From the NCBI GenBank assembly GCA_035491895.1, contig DATJJY010000063.1, forward strand, positions 7,740-71,739: a stretch of DNA of 64,000 nt. Direction: 5' to 3'. Origin of the DNA: DASTHG01 sp035491895 (GTDB taxonomy: Bacteria > Gemmatimonadota > Gemmatimonadetes > Gemmatimonadales > GWC2-71-9). The translations under genes were made by a program, and so were the position numbers. Below are positions 50,125 through 57,502 of this stretch, piece after piece. The stretch's first letter is position 1, and each line of letters starts with the position of its first letter. The notes under the pieces are model-generated. The model did no database searches. It saw only the letters and a list, made by a program, of their open reading frames with translations, and was not told the origin of the DNA.

Positions 50125-50748
50125 CTAGGCGGGGACCCCGTCGAAGAAGTCGACCTCTCCCGTGTCCAGCGAATACTCCGCACCGACGATGACCAGCCCG
50201 TCCCGCTGCACGAGCCGCTCCAGGATTTCCGAGCCGTGCCGCAGGTGATCCGTCGCGGCGCGGACGTTCGCCCGCACCGCCTGCGCGATCAGTGCGTCCG
50301 GATCCTGGCCCAGCGGGGTGGAGAGCAGCGGCTCGACGGACGGGCGAATCCGGTCGACGATCGATCGCAGATTGGGCGAGCGGCTCGGGACCGGCTGCTG
50401 CAGCTCCTCGAGCGTTGCGGTGACGGCTCCGCACCGCGTGTGACCGAGCACGACCGCGAGCCGGACCCCGAGCTTCCCTGCGGCAAACTCCACGCTGCCG
50501 ACTTGAGACGGGGCCACGATGTTTCCGGCGACGCGGATCACGAACAGATCCCCGAAGCCTTGCCCGAACACCAGCTCGGCGGGGACACGGGAGTCCGAGC
50601 ATCCCAGAATGACGGCGAACGGCTCCTGCGCCTGCGCGAGGGCGTTGCGGCGCGACTCGTCGAGCGCACCGGCGAGATCGAGCCGGCCGGAGACGAAACG
50701 CTGGTTGCCGTCGCGCAACCGCGCCAGGGCTGCGGCGCCGGAGATCAC
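50125..50748 (-). CDS. Beta-class carbonic anhydrase
   Basis: Interconverts CO2 and bicarbonate with zinc. The 207 residues show ARLRDGNQRFVSG, the zinc and dyad motif ILGCSDSRVPAELVF (first Cys near 50), IRVAGNIV, GSVEFAAGKLGVRLAVVLGHTRCGAV (His and second Cys) and GAEYSLDTGEVDFF at the end. GTG 50748 overlaps the DUF418 stop as GTGA, so the two are translationally coupled. No signal peptide; cytoplasmic. Confidence 0.93.
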   Translation of the reverse strand: MISGAAALARLRDGNQRFVSGRLDLAGALDESRRNALAQAQEPFAVILGCSDSRVPAELVFGQGFGDLFVIRVAGNIVAPSQVGSVEFAAGKLGVRLAVVLGHTRCGAVTATLEELQQPVPSRSPNLRSIVDRIRPSVEPLLSTPLGQDPDALIAQAVRANVRAATDHLRHGSEILERLVQRDGLVIVGAEYSLDTGEVDFFDGVPA

Positions 50749-51935
50749 GCCACGCGACGCAGCGGTTGCGGCCGCGCGTACGTCAAGGTCCGCCACACCC
50801 ACTCCAGCGGTCCGAAGCGAAACCGCGTGAGCCACGCACCGCTGAACAACACCTCGATACTGAACAGCAACACGGCTGCGACGACGTAGAGATAGGGCCG
50901 CAGCCTGAGTCCAAACCCGTACCCGCTCGACAAGACATCCAGCGCCGCCGCCTGGAACATGTAGTTGGTCAGGGCCATCCGTCCGGTCCACCCGAATGCC
51001 CGGAGCCGCACCGTCCAGATCGGCCGGTAGGCCAGCAACAACACCACGGCGCCGATGTAGGTGAAGCACAGCCACTGATCCTGCACCAGCCCGAACCCGT
51101 ACGCGATCGGCCAGTCGGCGCCGGGAATGGATGGTGTGGGGATGTTTCGCAGCACGAGCCACGCCATCCCCCAGGAGAGCGCCCCGAAGATCATCCACCC
51201 GACGATAGTGCGGACGTGCCGCGTCGGCTGATCGAGTATTTCGTGCCGCACCGCCAACAGGCCGAGTATGAACAAAGCGAGGTTCACGTCCGGCAGAAGA
51301 TCCCGCCAAGTCCCCGGGTGAGTACCCACGAAAAGCGACCAGCGCGCCGCGAGCAGCGTGAAGTAGTTCGCCTGGTGAGTAGCCGCCTCCACTGCCTGAT
51401 AGAGCGCAGCGGTCGCTGGAGCCGCGGTGGCCGCACCGCTCGCTCCGGACAGCGCGCTGACCTCTGCTATGACAGGCTTGAGGCACGCCGCGAGCACGGC
51501 GGTGATGAGGAGTGCGCGCGTCGACCACTTCCTCAGGACGAGCAGCGCCACGCCCCATGCGGCGTAGGCGAAGAGGATAGTGAAGCCGAACCCGACCTCG
51601 GCGATGATGCCGAAGGCGGCGAGCGTTGCGAGCCGGCGCAGGTAGATGGGAACGACTGGAGCCCCTCGGGCTTCGAGCCGGCGCAACAGAATCGCGAAGC
51701 CGACGCCGAACAGGAAGGCGAACGTGCCCCAGGCCTTCTGCTCCACTCCGACCCACACGCCCCACGGGATCAGGTCCTCGATGCCCGTGACCTCGAGGCG
51801 CATCTTCTGGTGAAAGTGCACCAGAATCATGCCGAACAGCGCCAGGCCGCGGAGAATGTCGATCGCGTGCAGCCGCTCGGCGGCATCGAGCGGCGCAGCC
51901 GCGATCCCGGGTGCGGTGGGCGTTGGCGTGGTCAT
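50745..51935 (-). CDS. DUF418 family (YeiB-like) membrane protein
   Basis: 396 residues with about nine membrane helices. ERLHAIDILRGLALFGMILVHF near the N-terminus is the heparan-alpha-glucosaminide acetyltransferase-like start of this family, and the C-terminal DUF418 block reads AFGWTGRMALTNYMFQAAAL, then FGPLEWVWRTLTY. A role as a membrane acyltransferase or transporter has been suggested for relatives. ATG 51935 precedes the first protein-like residues; an ATG at 51977 is also in frame. Coupled to carbonic anhydrase. Confidence 0.87.
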   Translation of the reverse strand: MTTPTPTAPGIAAAPLDAAERLHAIDILRGLALFGMILVHFHQKMRLEVTGIEDLIPWGVWVGVEQKAWGTFAFLFGVGFAILLRRLEARGAPVVPIYLRRLATLAAFGIIAEVGFGFTILFAYAAWGVALLVLRKWSTRALLITAVLAACLKPVIAEVSALSGASGAATAAPATAALYQAVEAATHQANYFTLLAARWSLFVGTHPGTWRDLLPDVNLALFILGLLAVRHEILDQPTRHVRTIVGWMIFGALSWGMAWLVLRNIPTPSIPGADWPIAYGFGLVQDQWLCFTYIGAVVLLLAYRPIWTVRLRAFGWTGRMALTNYMFQAAALDVLSSGYGFGLRLRPYLYVVAAVLLFSIEVLFSGAWLTRFRFGPLEWVWRTLTYARPQPLRRVA

Positions 51936-51991
51936 ACGTGGGCGGCCTAAACTGCTACCGCTCCCGGCCGCCATCAAGCCACCTGGTCGGA

Positions 51992-52756
51992 TTACCCGTG
52001 CAGGGGCGTGACGCGCTCGTCCGTGAAGCTCAGGGCCCGCGCGGTGATGTCGTACCGCACCCGGAGCACGCTGTGGGTTCGCGTGTCGACCCAGACGGTC
52101 GCGGGCGCTCCCGGCACGCCGACGCTCACGATCCAGACGTCGCGCTCCCCGAGCTGCGCGAACGCGACGGTGGCGCGGTCGCGCACCGCGACCGGCATCG
52201 AGACCCGGCCGCCGCGCTCATAAATGAAGAAGGGCAGCTCGGTCGAAAATCCCGCGTGCAGCGGCAACGCCGCCACCACCAGGTCGATCACGTTGGAGTC
52301 GAAGATCGGTCCACCGACGGATTGCCGCACGGGCGACACCGAGTCACCGGCGGGGCGGATCGCCGTCACCGTTCCCTGGGCGTCGTTGCCCTCGAAGGTG
52401 AAGCGCATGGTGCGCGTCGGCTGATGCGAACTGTGGGCCACGGCGCGCAGCGTGGCAAGCTCCGCGACCGCAGTATCGACGATCTCGCCACCGCCACCTG
52501 GGAAGCGTTGCTCGACCTGGAGCAGCGAGCGATTCGCAGCCGACCGGACGACCTGCAGCACGACGGTGCGCGTGCCCGCGGCACTGTCCCGATCGGCATG
52601 CGTGATGGTGCGTTGATACACGATCGTGTCGAGTCCTGCAGCCGGATCGAAGTGGAGCGCGAGGCCCGGCACGACGGTCGATTCGGTACGCTGCACATGG
52701 GCGCACCCGGGTACGATCAGAATCAGGAGACAGGAGAGGCAGGAACGGCGAGCCAT
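51992..52756 (-). CDS. Lipoprotein of unknown function
   Basis: 254 residues with a lipoprotein signal (MARRSCLSCLLILIVPGC, lipobox VPGC). The mature part is beta-rich: LALHFDPAAGLDTIVYQRTITHAD, TRTVVLQVVR, TMRFTFEGNDAQGTVTAI and APATVWVDTRTHSVLRVRYD. It resembles DUF3108-like proteins, which bind lipid-like ligands or act in the envelope. Gaps of 56 bp and 83 bp to the neighbours do not show clear operon membership. Confidence 0.72.
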   Translation of the reverse strand: MARRSCLSCLLILIVPGCAHVQRTESTVVPGLALHFDPAAGLDTIVYQRTITHADRDSAAGTRTVVLQVVRSAANRSLLQVEQRFPGGGGEIVDTAVAELATLRAVAHSSHQPTRTMRFTFEGNDAQGTVTAIRPAGDSVSPVRQSVGGPIFDSNVIDLVVAALPLHAGFSTELPFFIYERGGRVSMPVAVRDRATVAFAQLGERDVWIVSVGVPGAPATVWVDTRTHSVLRVRYDITARALSFTDERVTPLHG

Positions 52757-52839
52757 ACGGCATTTCCCCGATGAGGTCGCTCCTCAGATGCGGGGTGACC
52801 GAGCCGGGTCGCCTGCGATCGTACCGCCTGACCAATTGC

Positions 52840-53499
52840 TCACACTCGGGCGACCCCCTTGAGGAGGAGCCAGAACCCGAGCGGGATCTCGAACGCCGCC
52901 ATTGGTAACCACATCAGCTGGGTCAGGGGACCGTGGAGAACGTCTGCGAGTTGTAATGGCAGCCCCACGACGAGCAGGACAGACGCCAGCACGCCGAGCC
53001 GTGCCAGTGCGATCGGAATGGCCCGGCCGCGCAGCAGGAGCCAGGAGAAGAGCGTGCTGCCCACGGCAAAGAAGAGTGCGCTGACGAGCGGGGTCTGCTC
53101 GAGCACGAACGCGGCCAGCGCCTGAGTGGCCGCGCCGTCCGGCGCCGCTTGTCCCGTGGCCGTGGCAAGCTGGAGCAATGCCACGGTCGCCGGGATGGAG
53201 GCGGCACCGATCAGGCCCTCCCCGACGCGACACGTCAAGCCCAGCAGGGCGAGATCGGGATCCTCGTCGCGCGTGATGGCGTAGAGCGTCACGGCCAGGA
53301 CCAGAGCGGAAAAGCACCCGCCCAGCGAGAGCACGACGGCGAGGCGCAGGTCTGCTGCGTGCCGGGCGATGCCGGCCAGCTGCGCGGCGAGTCCCGTGCC
53401 GCTCGTCGCCCGGTTGAACAGGACCATGCTCGGGAATGCGACCGCGATGTAGAACAGGAACGTGAAGCCCGCGAGTCTCGCGTTCGTGGTGCGCGTCAT
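52840..53499 (-). CDS. DUF4386 family membrane protein
   Basis: 219 residues with six membrane helices. NARLAGFTFLFYIAVAFPSMVLFN at the N-terminus, YAITRDEDPDLALLGLTCRVGEGLIG in the middle and LPMAAFEIPLGFWLLLKGV at the end are the usual DUF4386 blocks. Function unknown. It follows the FtsX-type permease by 10 bp on the same strand, so it may be the third gene of the PadR-controlled unit. Confidence 0.88.
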   Translation of the reverse strand: MTRTTNARLAGFTFLFYIAVAFPSMVLFNRATSGTGLAAQLAGIARHAADLRLAVVLSLGGCFSALVLAVTLYAITRDEDPDLALLGLTCRVGEGLIGAASIPATVALLQLATATGQAAPDGAATQALAAFVLEQTPLVSALFFAVGSTLFSWLLLRGRAIPIALARLGVLASVLLVVGLPLQLADVLHGPLTQLMWLPMAAFEIPLGFWLLLKGVARV

Positions 53500-53509
53500 G
53501 GGTGTCCTC

Positions 53510-56236
53510 CTACGCCGAACGCATGGCGATGGCCGGGTCGATGCGTGACGCCCTGAGTGCTGGAATCCAGCACGCGACGATCCCGATCGCCATCATCAGC
53601 AGCGCCACACCGACGAACGTCGCGGGATCGCGCGGCGCGACCCCGAACAGCAGGCCGCGAACGAGGCCGGTGGCGAAGAAGGCACCGGCGACGCCCAGCA
53701 CCAGTCCCAGGGCAAGCAACACGCCCCCCTCCCAGAGAATCATCCGCTGCACCTGACCGCGGTCGGCTCCCAGGGACATCCGGATCCCGATCTCCGTGGT
53801 CCGCGCGCTCACCGAAAACGCCAGCACGCCGGCGATCCCCACGGCGGCGATGATCAATGCCAGGATGCCGAACGACGACACGAGCTCGGCGTTGAGACGC
53901 CGGGGCGAGACGCTCTGGTCCTTGATCTGGGCCACCGTCAGCACGCGCACGATCGGCGCCGCCGGCGCGATGCGATGCACGATGCGCGTCGCCGCGGCGA
54001 CCAGGCCCGGGGCATTGCTGTCGGCCCGGATCACCAGCGCGCCGCCGATCGACAACATCTGTGCGAACGGCATGAACACCGAGGCACGGGGCTCCGCGTC
54101 CAGCCCGCCGTCGCGTGTATTGCCGCTGACCCCGACGATGGTGCGCCAGTCGCCGCTGATGGGGCTGAGCTTGAGCAGTGGGCCGGTCCACGCGATCCGC
54201 TTCCCGATCGGGTCTTCACCGGGGAAGAACTTGTCGGCGAACGTCTTGTTGACGATCACCACGAGCCCCGAGCCGGCTCGATCGGTGCTGGTGAACTCGC
54301 GGCCCAGGAGGAGCGGAGTCCCGGAAGCTCGGAAGTATTCGGGGCTCGCCGTGCGAACGTCGGCGCGCGGCATGGCTTCGCCCACGGCGAGGGGCTGGCC
54401 TTCCGCCTTTACATCGAAGATCAACATCGAGGCCGCCAGCGGAATGCTGGAGCCCAATCCCGCTTCGGTGACGCCGGGGAGCGCCCGGATCTCGCTCCGC
54501 ATGCGCTCGTACTGTTCCTTGGCCGCGACGTCCAGCTCCATGATGTGCCGGAACCACGCCATCGGGTCGGTTCCGCCGCTCGGGCCCCCGCTCAGCTGCA
54601 GCAGCGGCACATCCATGGCAAACACTTCCTCGGCCACGAGACCGCTGTCCACCTCGGACAGCCGGATCATCGTACGGGTGAGCAGGCCGGCGCCGGCGAG
54701 CAGTACGACGGACACCGCGACCTGCGCCACGACGAGTCCGCGCTGCAGTCGCTGCTTGCGCAGCGATCCGCTCATCCGCCGTACGCCCGCGGAGATCCAG
54801 GCAGCGAACGTGCCTTCCTTCGGCAGGGACGCGATGAACGAGAGCAGCAGGGCGAGCGCGACCGACAACGCGAGCGTGAAGCCGAGCACGACGCCGTCGA
54901 GCCGGATCTCGCCGGCGCGGGGCGAGTAGCGCGCCGCGAGCGAGACGAGCAGCCGCACGCCGACCAGCGCAATCACCACGCCGAACACGGCGCCGAGCAG
55001 GGTGAGGACGAGATTCTCGACCAGCAAGAGCCGCCGCAGCCTGGCGACCCCCGCGCCGAGAGCCGCGCGGACCACCAGCTCGTGCTCCCGGCGCACGCCG
55101 CGCATCAGCGTCAGGTTCGCGACGTTGGCGGCGGAAATGATCATGACGAACGCGGCCGCTGCCATGAGGAGCCAGAGCGTCAGCCGGGCGCGCTCGCCCA
55201 GCGCCTCCTTGAAAGGCGTGACCGCGATGCGATAGTGGGATCCCGGGTTATAGGCTTCCGTGTAGTCGTTTTGCAAACGTGTGTAGACCGCGGCGACTTC
55301 CGTCCGTGCCTGCGCCACGGTGGCTCCCGGTGCGAGCCGGGCGACGACCTCGGTCATGCGGTGCGACCGGTTCTGCACCATCATCGCGCTCACATGATGC
55401 GGGCTCACGACCATGTTGAGCAGCGCATCGATCCGATCGGGGAAGAACGGGGCCGGTTGGAGCACGCCGATGACCGTCACCGACTGGCCGTCCAGCTTTA
55501 CCTGCCGGCCGACGACGCCGGGATCGCCGCCGAAGCGTTTGATCCAGAAATCGTGCGTGAGCACCATGACCGGCGGAACGCCGGCGCCGTCGTCGCTGGG
55601 GCGCGTCAGCCGGCCCAGGACCGGCGAGAGCCCCATGACGTCGAAGTAGTTCCCGGTCACGAGTCCCACGTCGAGGCGGACTGCGTCGTTGTCGCCCTGC
55701 AGGGTGAGATTCCACGGAGAGTATTCGGCGATGCCACCCAGCGACGGAACGCCGGTGCGGAGATCGTGCACCTCCGGAACGGAGAAGGAGATGTTGGCTT
55801 GCCCGGGGCCGTCGGCCGACTGCCGCAGGTAGAGCAGCCGATCGCCGTCACGGTTGGGAAGCGGTTTGAGCAGCACACCGTGGACGACGCTGAAGATCGC
55901 GGTGTTGGCGCCGATCCCGAGTGCCAGCGTCAGTACGACCACGGTTGTGAACGCTGGGCTGCGTCGCAGCGTGCGCAACGCGTATCGGACATCGGCTACC
56001 ACACTCTCGAGCCACGGGAGCCCGCGCTGATCGCGCACCGCCTCCGCCGCCTGCGTGAGCCCGCCGGAGGCGAGCAGCGCCCGGCGGCGCGCCTCGTCCG
56101 GCGCCATACCGCGCCGGATGTACTCGGCCGCCTCCATGTCGAGGTGTGCCTGCAACTCTTCCTTGAGATCGTCGTCGGCGCGGTCTTTGGTGAAGAAGCC
56201 AGCCAACCGCGCGAGCGCGGCGCGAATGTGTCTCAT
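53510..56236 (-). CDS. Large ABC-transporter permease (MacB/FtsX type, ADOP-like) under PadR
   Basis: 908 residues. A cytoplasmic N-terminal region (DDDLKEELQAHLDMEAAEYIRRG) leads to two units, each with a MacB periplasmic core and an FtsX segment: ALRTLRRSPAFTTVVVLTLALGIGANTAIFSVVHG opens the first, and ARTTEIGIRMSLGADRGQVQRMIL is in the last. No ATP-binding subunit is encoded nearby, as is usual for these duplicated permeases of Acidobacteriota and Gemmatimonadota. ATG 56236 overlaps the padR stop as ATGA. Likely an export or mechanotransmission role; substrate unknown. Confidence 0.9.
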   Translation of the reverse strand: MRHIRAALARLAGFFTKDRADDDLKEELQAHLDMEAAEYIRRGMAPDEARRRALLASGGLTQAAEAVRDQRGLPWLESVVADVRYALRTLRRSPAFTTVVVLTLALGIGANTAIFSVVHGVLLKPLPNRDGDRLLYLRQSADGPGQANISFSVPEVHDLRTGVPSLGGIAEYSPWNLTLQGDNDAVRLDVGLVTGNYFDVMGLSPVLGRLTRPSDDGAGVPPVMVLTHDFWIKRFGGDPGVVGRQVKLDGQSVTVIGVLQPAPFFPDRIDALLNMVVSPHHVSAMMVQNRSHRMTEVVARLAPGATVAQARTEVAAVYTRLQNDYTEAYNPGSHYRIAVTPFKEALGERARLTLWLLMAAAAFVMIISAANVANLTLMRGVRREHELVVRAALGAGVARLRRLLLVENLVLTLLGAVFGVVIALVGVRLLVSLAARYSPRAGEIRLDGVVLGFTLALSVALALLLSFIASLPKEGTFAAWISAGVRRMSGSLRKQRLQRGLVVAQVAVSVVLLAGAGLLTRTMIRLSEVDSGLVAEEVFAMDVPLLQLSGGPSGGTDPMAWFRHIMELDVAAKEQYERMRSEIRALPGVTEAGLGSSIPLAASMLIFDVKAEGQPLAVGEAMPRADVRTASPEYFRASGTPLLLGREFTSTDRAGSGLVVIVNKTFADKFFPGEDPIGKRIAWTGPLLKLSPISGDWRTIVGVSGNTRDGGLDAEPRASVFMPFAQMLSIGGALVIRADSNAPGLVAAATRIVHRIAPAAPIVRVLTVAQIKDQSVSPRRLNAELVSSFGILALIIAAVGIAGVLAFSVSARTTEIGIRMSLGADRGQVQRMILWEGGVLLALGLVLGVAGAFFATGLVRGLLFGVAPRDPATFVGVALLMMAIGIVACWIPALRASRIDPAIAMRSA

Positions 56237-56565
56237 GGAGCCTCCCGGCGGGGCGCGAGAAAGGCGGCGATCAGATCGGCGGTCTCGTGCCATTCACGGG
56301 TTTCGCGCGCCAGCCGTTTGCGCCCCGCGGCGGTGAGCGCGTAGAACTTCGCGCGCCGATTGTTTTCGGATTGGCGCCATTCCGCTGCGATAAAGCCCTC
56401 CTGTTCGAGCTTCAGGAGGGCGGGGTAGAGCGTGCCGTAGTTGAGGGTGAGGCGGTGCCGACTCGTTTCCTCGATGCGGCGGGCGATACCGTAGCCGTGC
56501 AGGGACCCCAGGACCTCGAGGGTTCTGAGGATCATCAAGGCGAGGGTACCCTGTTGGACGTCCAT
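56233..56565 (-). CDS. PadR family transcriptional regulator
   Basis: 110 residues: QQGTLALMILRTLEVLGSLHGYGIARRIEE with the recognition helix, LTLNYGTLYPALLKLEQEGFIAAEW for the wing, and a C-terminal helix GRKRLARETREWHETADLIAAFL for dimerisation. It should repress its own operon through the palindrome just ahead of it (56579-56603). Translationally coupled to the permease. Confidence 0.92.
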   Translation of the reverse strand: MDVQQGTLALMILRTLEVLGSLHGYGIARRIEETSRHRLTLNYGTLYPALLKLEQEGFIAAEWRQSENNRRAKFYALTAAGRKRLARETREWHETADLIAAFLAPRREAP

Positions 56566-56578
56566 GTCCCCGGTCCTT

Positions 56579-56603
56579 CGTCATATGGGATACCCATATG
56601 ACG
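56579..56603. promoter_or_regulatory. Perfect palindrome upstream of padR, probable operator
   Basis: Arms CGTCATATGGG and CCCATATGACG pair exactly over 11 bp around a 3-base centre. It lies 14 bases ahead of the padR start, where it would block the promoter or early elongation. PadR sites are typically dyads of this kind. Confidence 0.75.
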
Positions 56604-56639
56604 GGAGGGGCCGAGGAAAGGTTTCAGGCGAGTGGCGCT

Positions 56640-56930
56640 CTACGGCTTTTCGGTGGGACTCCCCAGTTGCTGCTGGGCCTCACGCGAGCGGCCTAGCATC
56701 CGCTCCACGAAATCCAGCCGTTCCTCCAGCTGCTCCACCCGGACGTCTGCGTGCTGCTGCTCGGCGAGCCAGGCACGAATAGCGTCGACCTCTTCAGCGG
56801 TGAGCTGACCCTCACTCGATGTCGCCCCCATTCGCTTGATGCGACCGATCGCCAGGACGATGGTCCAGATGACGGTCACCGCCGCTCCGGTGAAGGAGAG
56901 CAACATGACCAGGAAGTCGCCGATGCCCAT
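56640..56930 (-). CDS. Small membrane protein with coiled-coil tail
   Basis: 96 residues. One membrane helix (FLVMLLSFTGAAVTVIWTIVLAIGRI) is followed by a charged helical region (TAEEVDAIRAWLAEQQHADVRVEQLEERLDFVERMLG) with heptad spacing. The layout, but not the sequence, recalls PspB of the phage-shock response. ATG 56930. Function unknown. Confidence 0.6.
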   Translation of the reverse strand: MGIGDFLVMLLSFTGAAVTVIWTIVLAIGRIKRMGATSSEGQLTAEEVDAIRAWLAEQQHADVRVEQLEERLDFVERMLGRSREAQQQLGSPTEKP

Positions 56931-56969
56931 GGGGTTAGCCTTTCCGTACGCGTGCGCAGGAGGGGAGTT

Positions 56970-57368
56970 TCACGCCTGTCTCTTCCGCGCTCGCGGCCGC
57001 CGTTTCAGCTCCAGGTCTTTCGGGGCCTGGCAGCGCCACGCCTCCGTGATGATCGGTCTGAGCTCACCAACGGTAATCGCCGCCAAACGAATGAGAACGG
57101 CAGGGAATCCGTTGTAATGCGGCTCGGTGAAGAACTTTTCCGGGTCGAGCGCGAGCAGAATCTCCTTGTCGTCGAGATTGGCGACTCTGGCGGCGATGAC
57201 TTTCGGCTGCGGCACGCGCGCTTTCTTCGGGTGGACGCGCTCCATCCACACCCAGACGAAGCCCTTCAGTTTGCCCTTGTTGCGAACCGAGAACGCGAAG
57301 TGGTTCGGCGACTCCACAGTGCCGGGCAACGACAGGGCGATGCGGCGCACGTCCGCCTGAGTCGCCAT
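56970..57368 (-). CDS. MmcQ/YjbR family protein
   Basis: 132 residues with VRRIALSLPGTVESPNHFAFSVRNKGKLKGFVWVWMERVHPKK, DDKEILLALDPEKFFTEPHYNGFPAVLIRLAAITVGELRPIITEAWRC, the typical blocks of the fold. The basic tail (LKRRPRARKRQA) might help nucleic-acid binding. It is a different subtype from the 102-residue homologue at 48791. Function unproved. Confidence 0.88.
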   Translation of the reverse strand: MATQADVRRIALSLPGTVESPNHFAFSVRNKGKLKGFVWVWMERVHPKKARVPQPKVIAARVANLDDKEILLALDPEKFFTEPHYNGFPAVLIRLAAITVGELRPIITEAWRCQAPKDLELKRRPRARKRQA

Positions 57369-57502
57369 TCGAGCGCCTCCTGATATGACTCAGTGTAAGC
57401 GTCGAATCGCAACTCGGTGAGACCTGACAGGATGGAGCGGCGGCGAAACCGGCTTTCTACGGCGGCCGTAGGGTACGGATCCCCCAGTCCATCGGCATCG
57501 TC
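57369..57502. other. Divergent intergenic region
   Basis: 134 bases between the YjbR gene and the permease at 57503. It holds the 15-bp palindrome CTACGGCGGCCGTAG (57457-57471). No ribosome-binding site is visible ahead of ATG 57503. Confidence 0.35.

Noticed and set aside
53975..56344. Plus-strand open frame of 789 codons opposite the permease
   Set aside because: Antisense to a well-recognised permease; Arg/His/Asp-rich, no domain.
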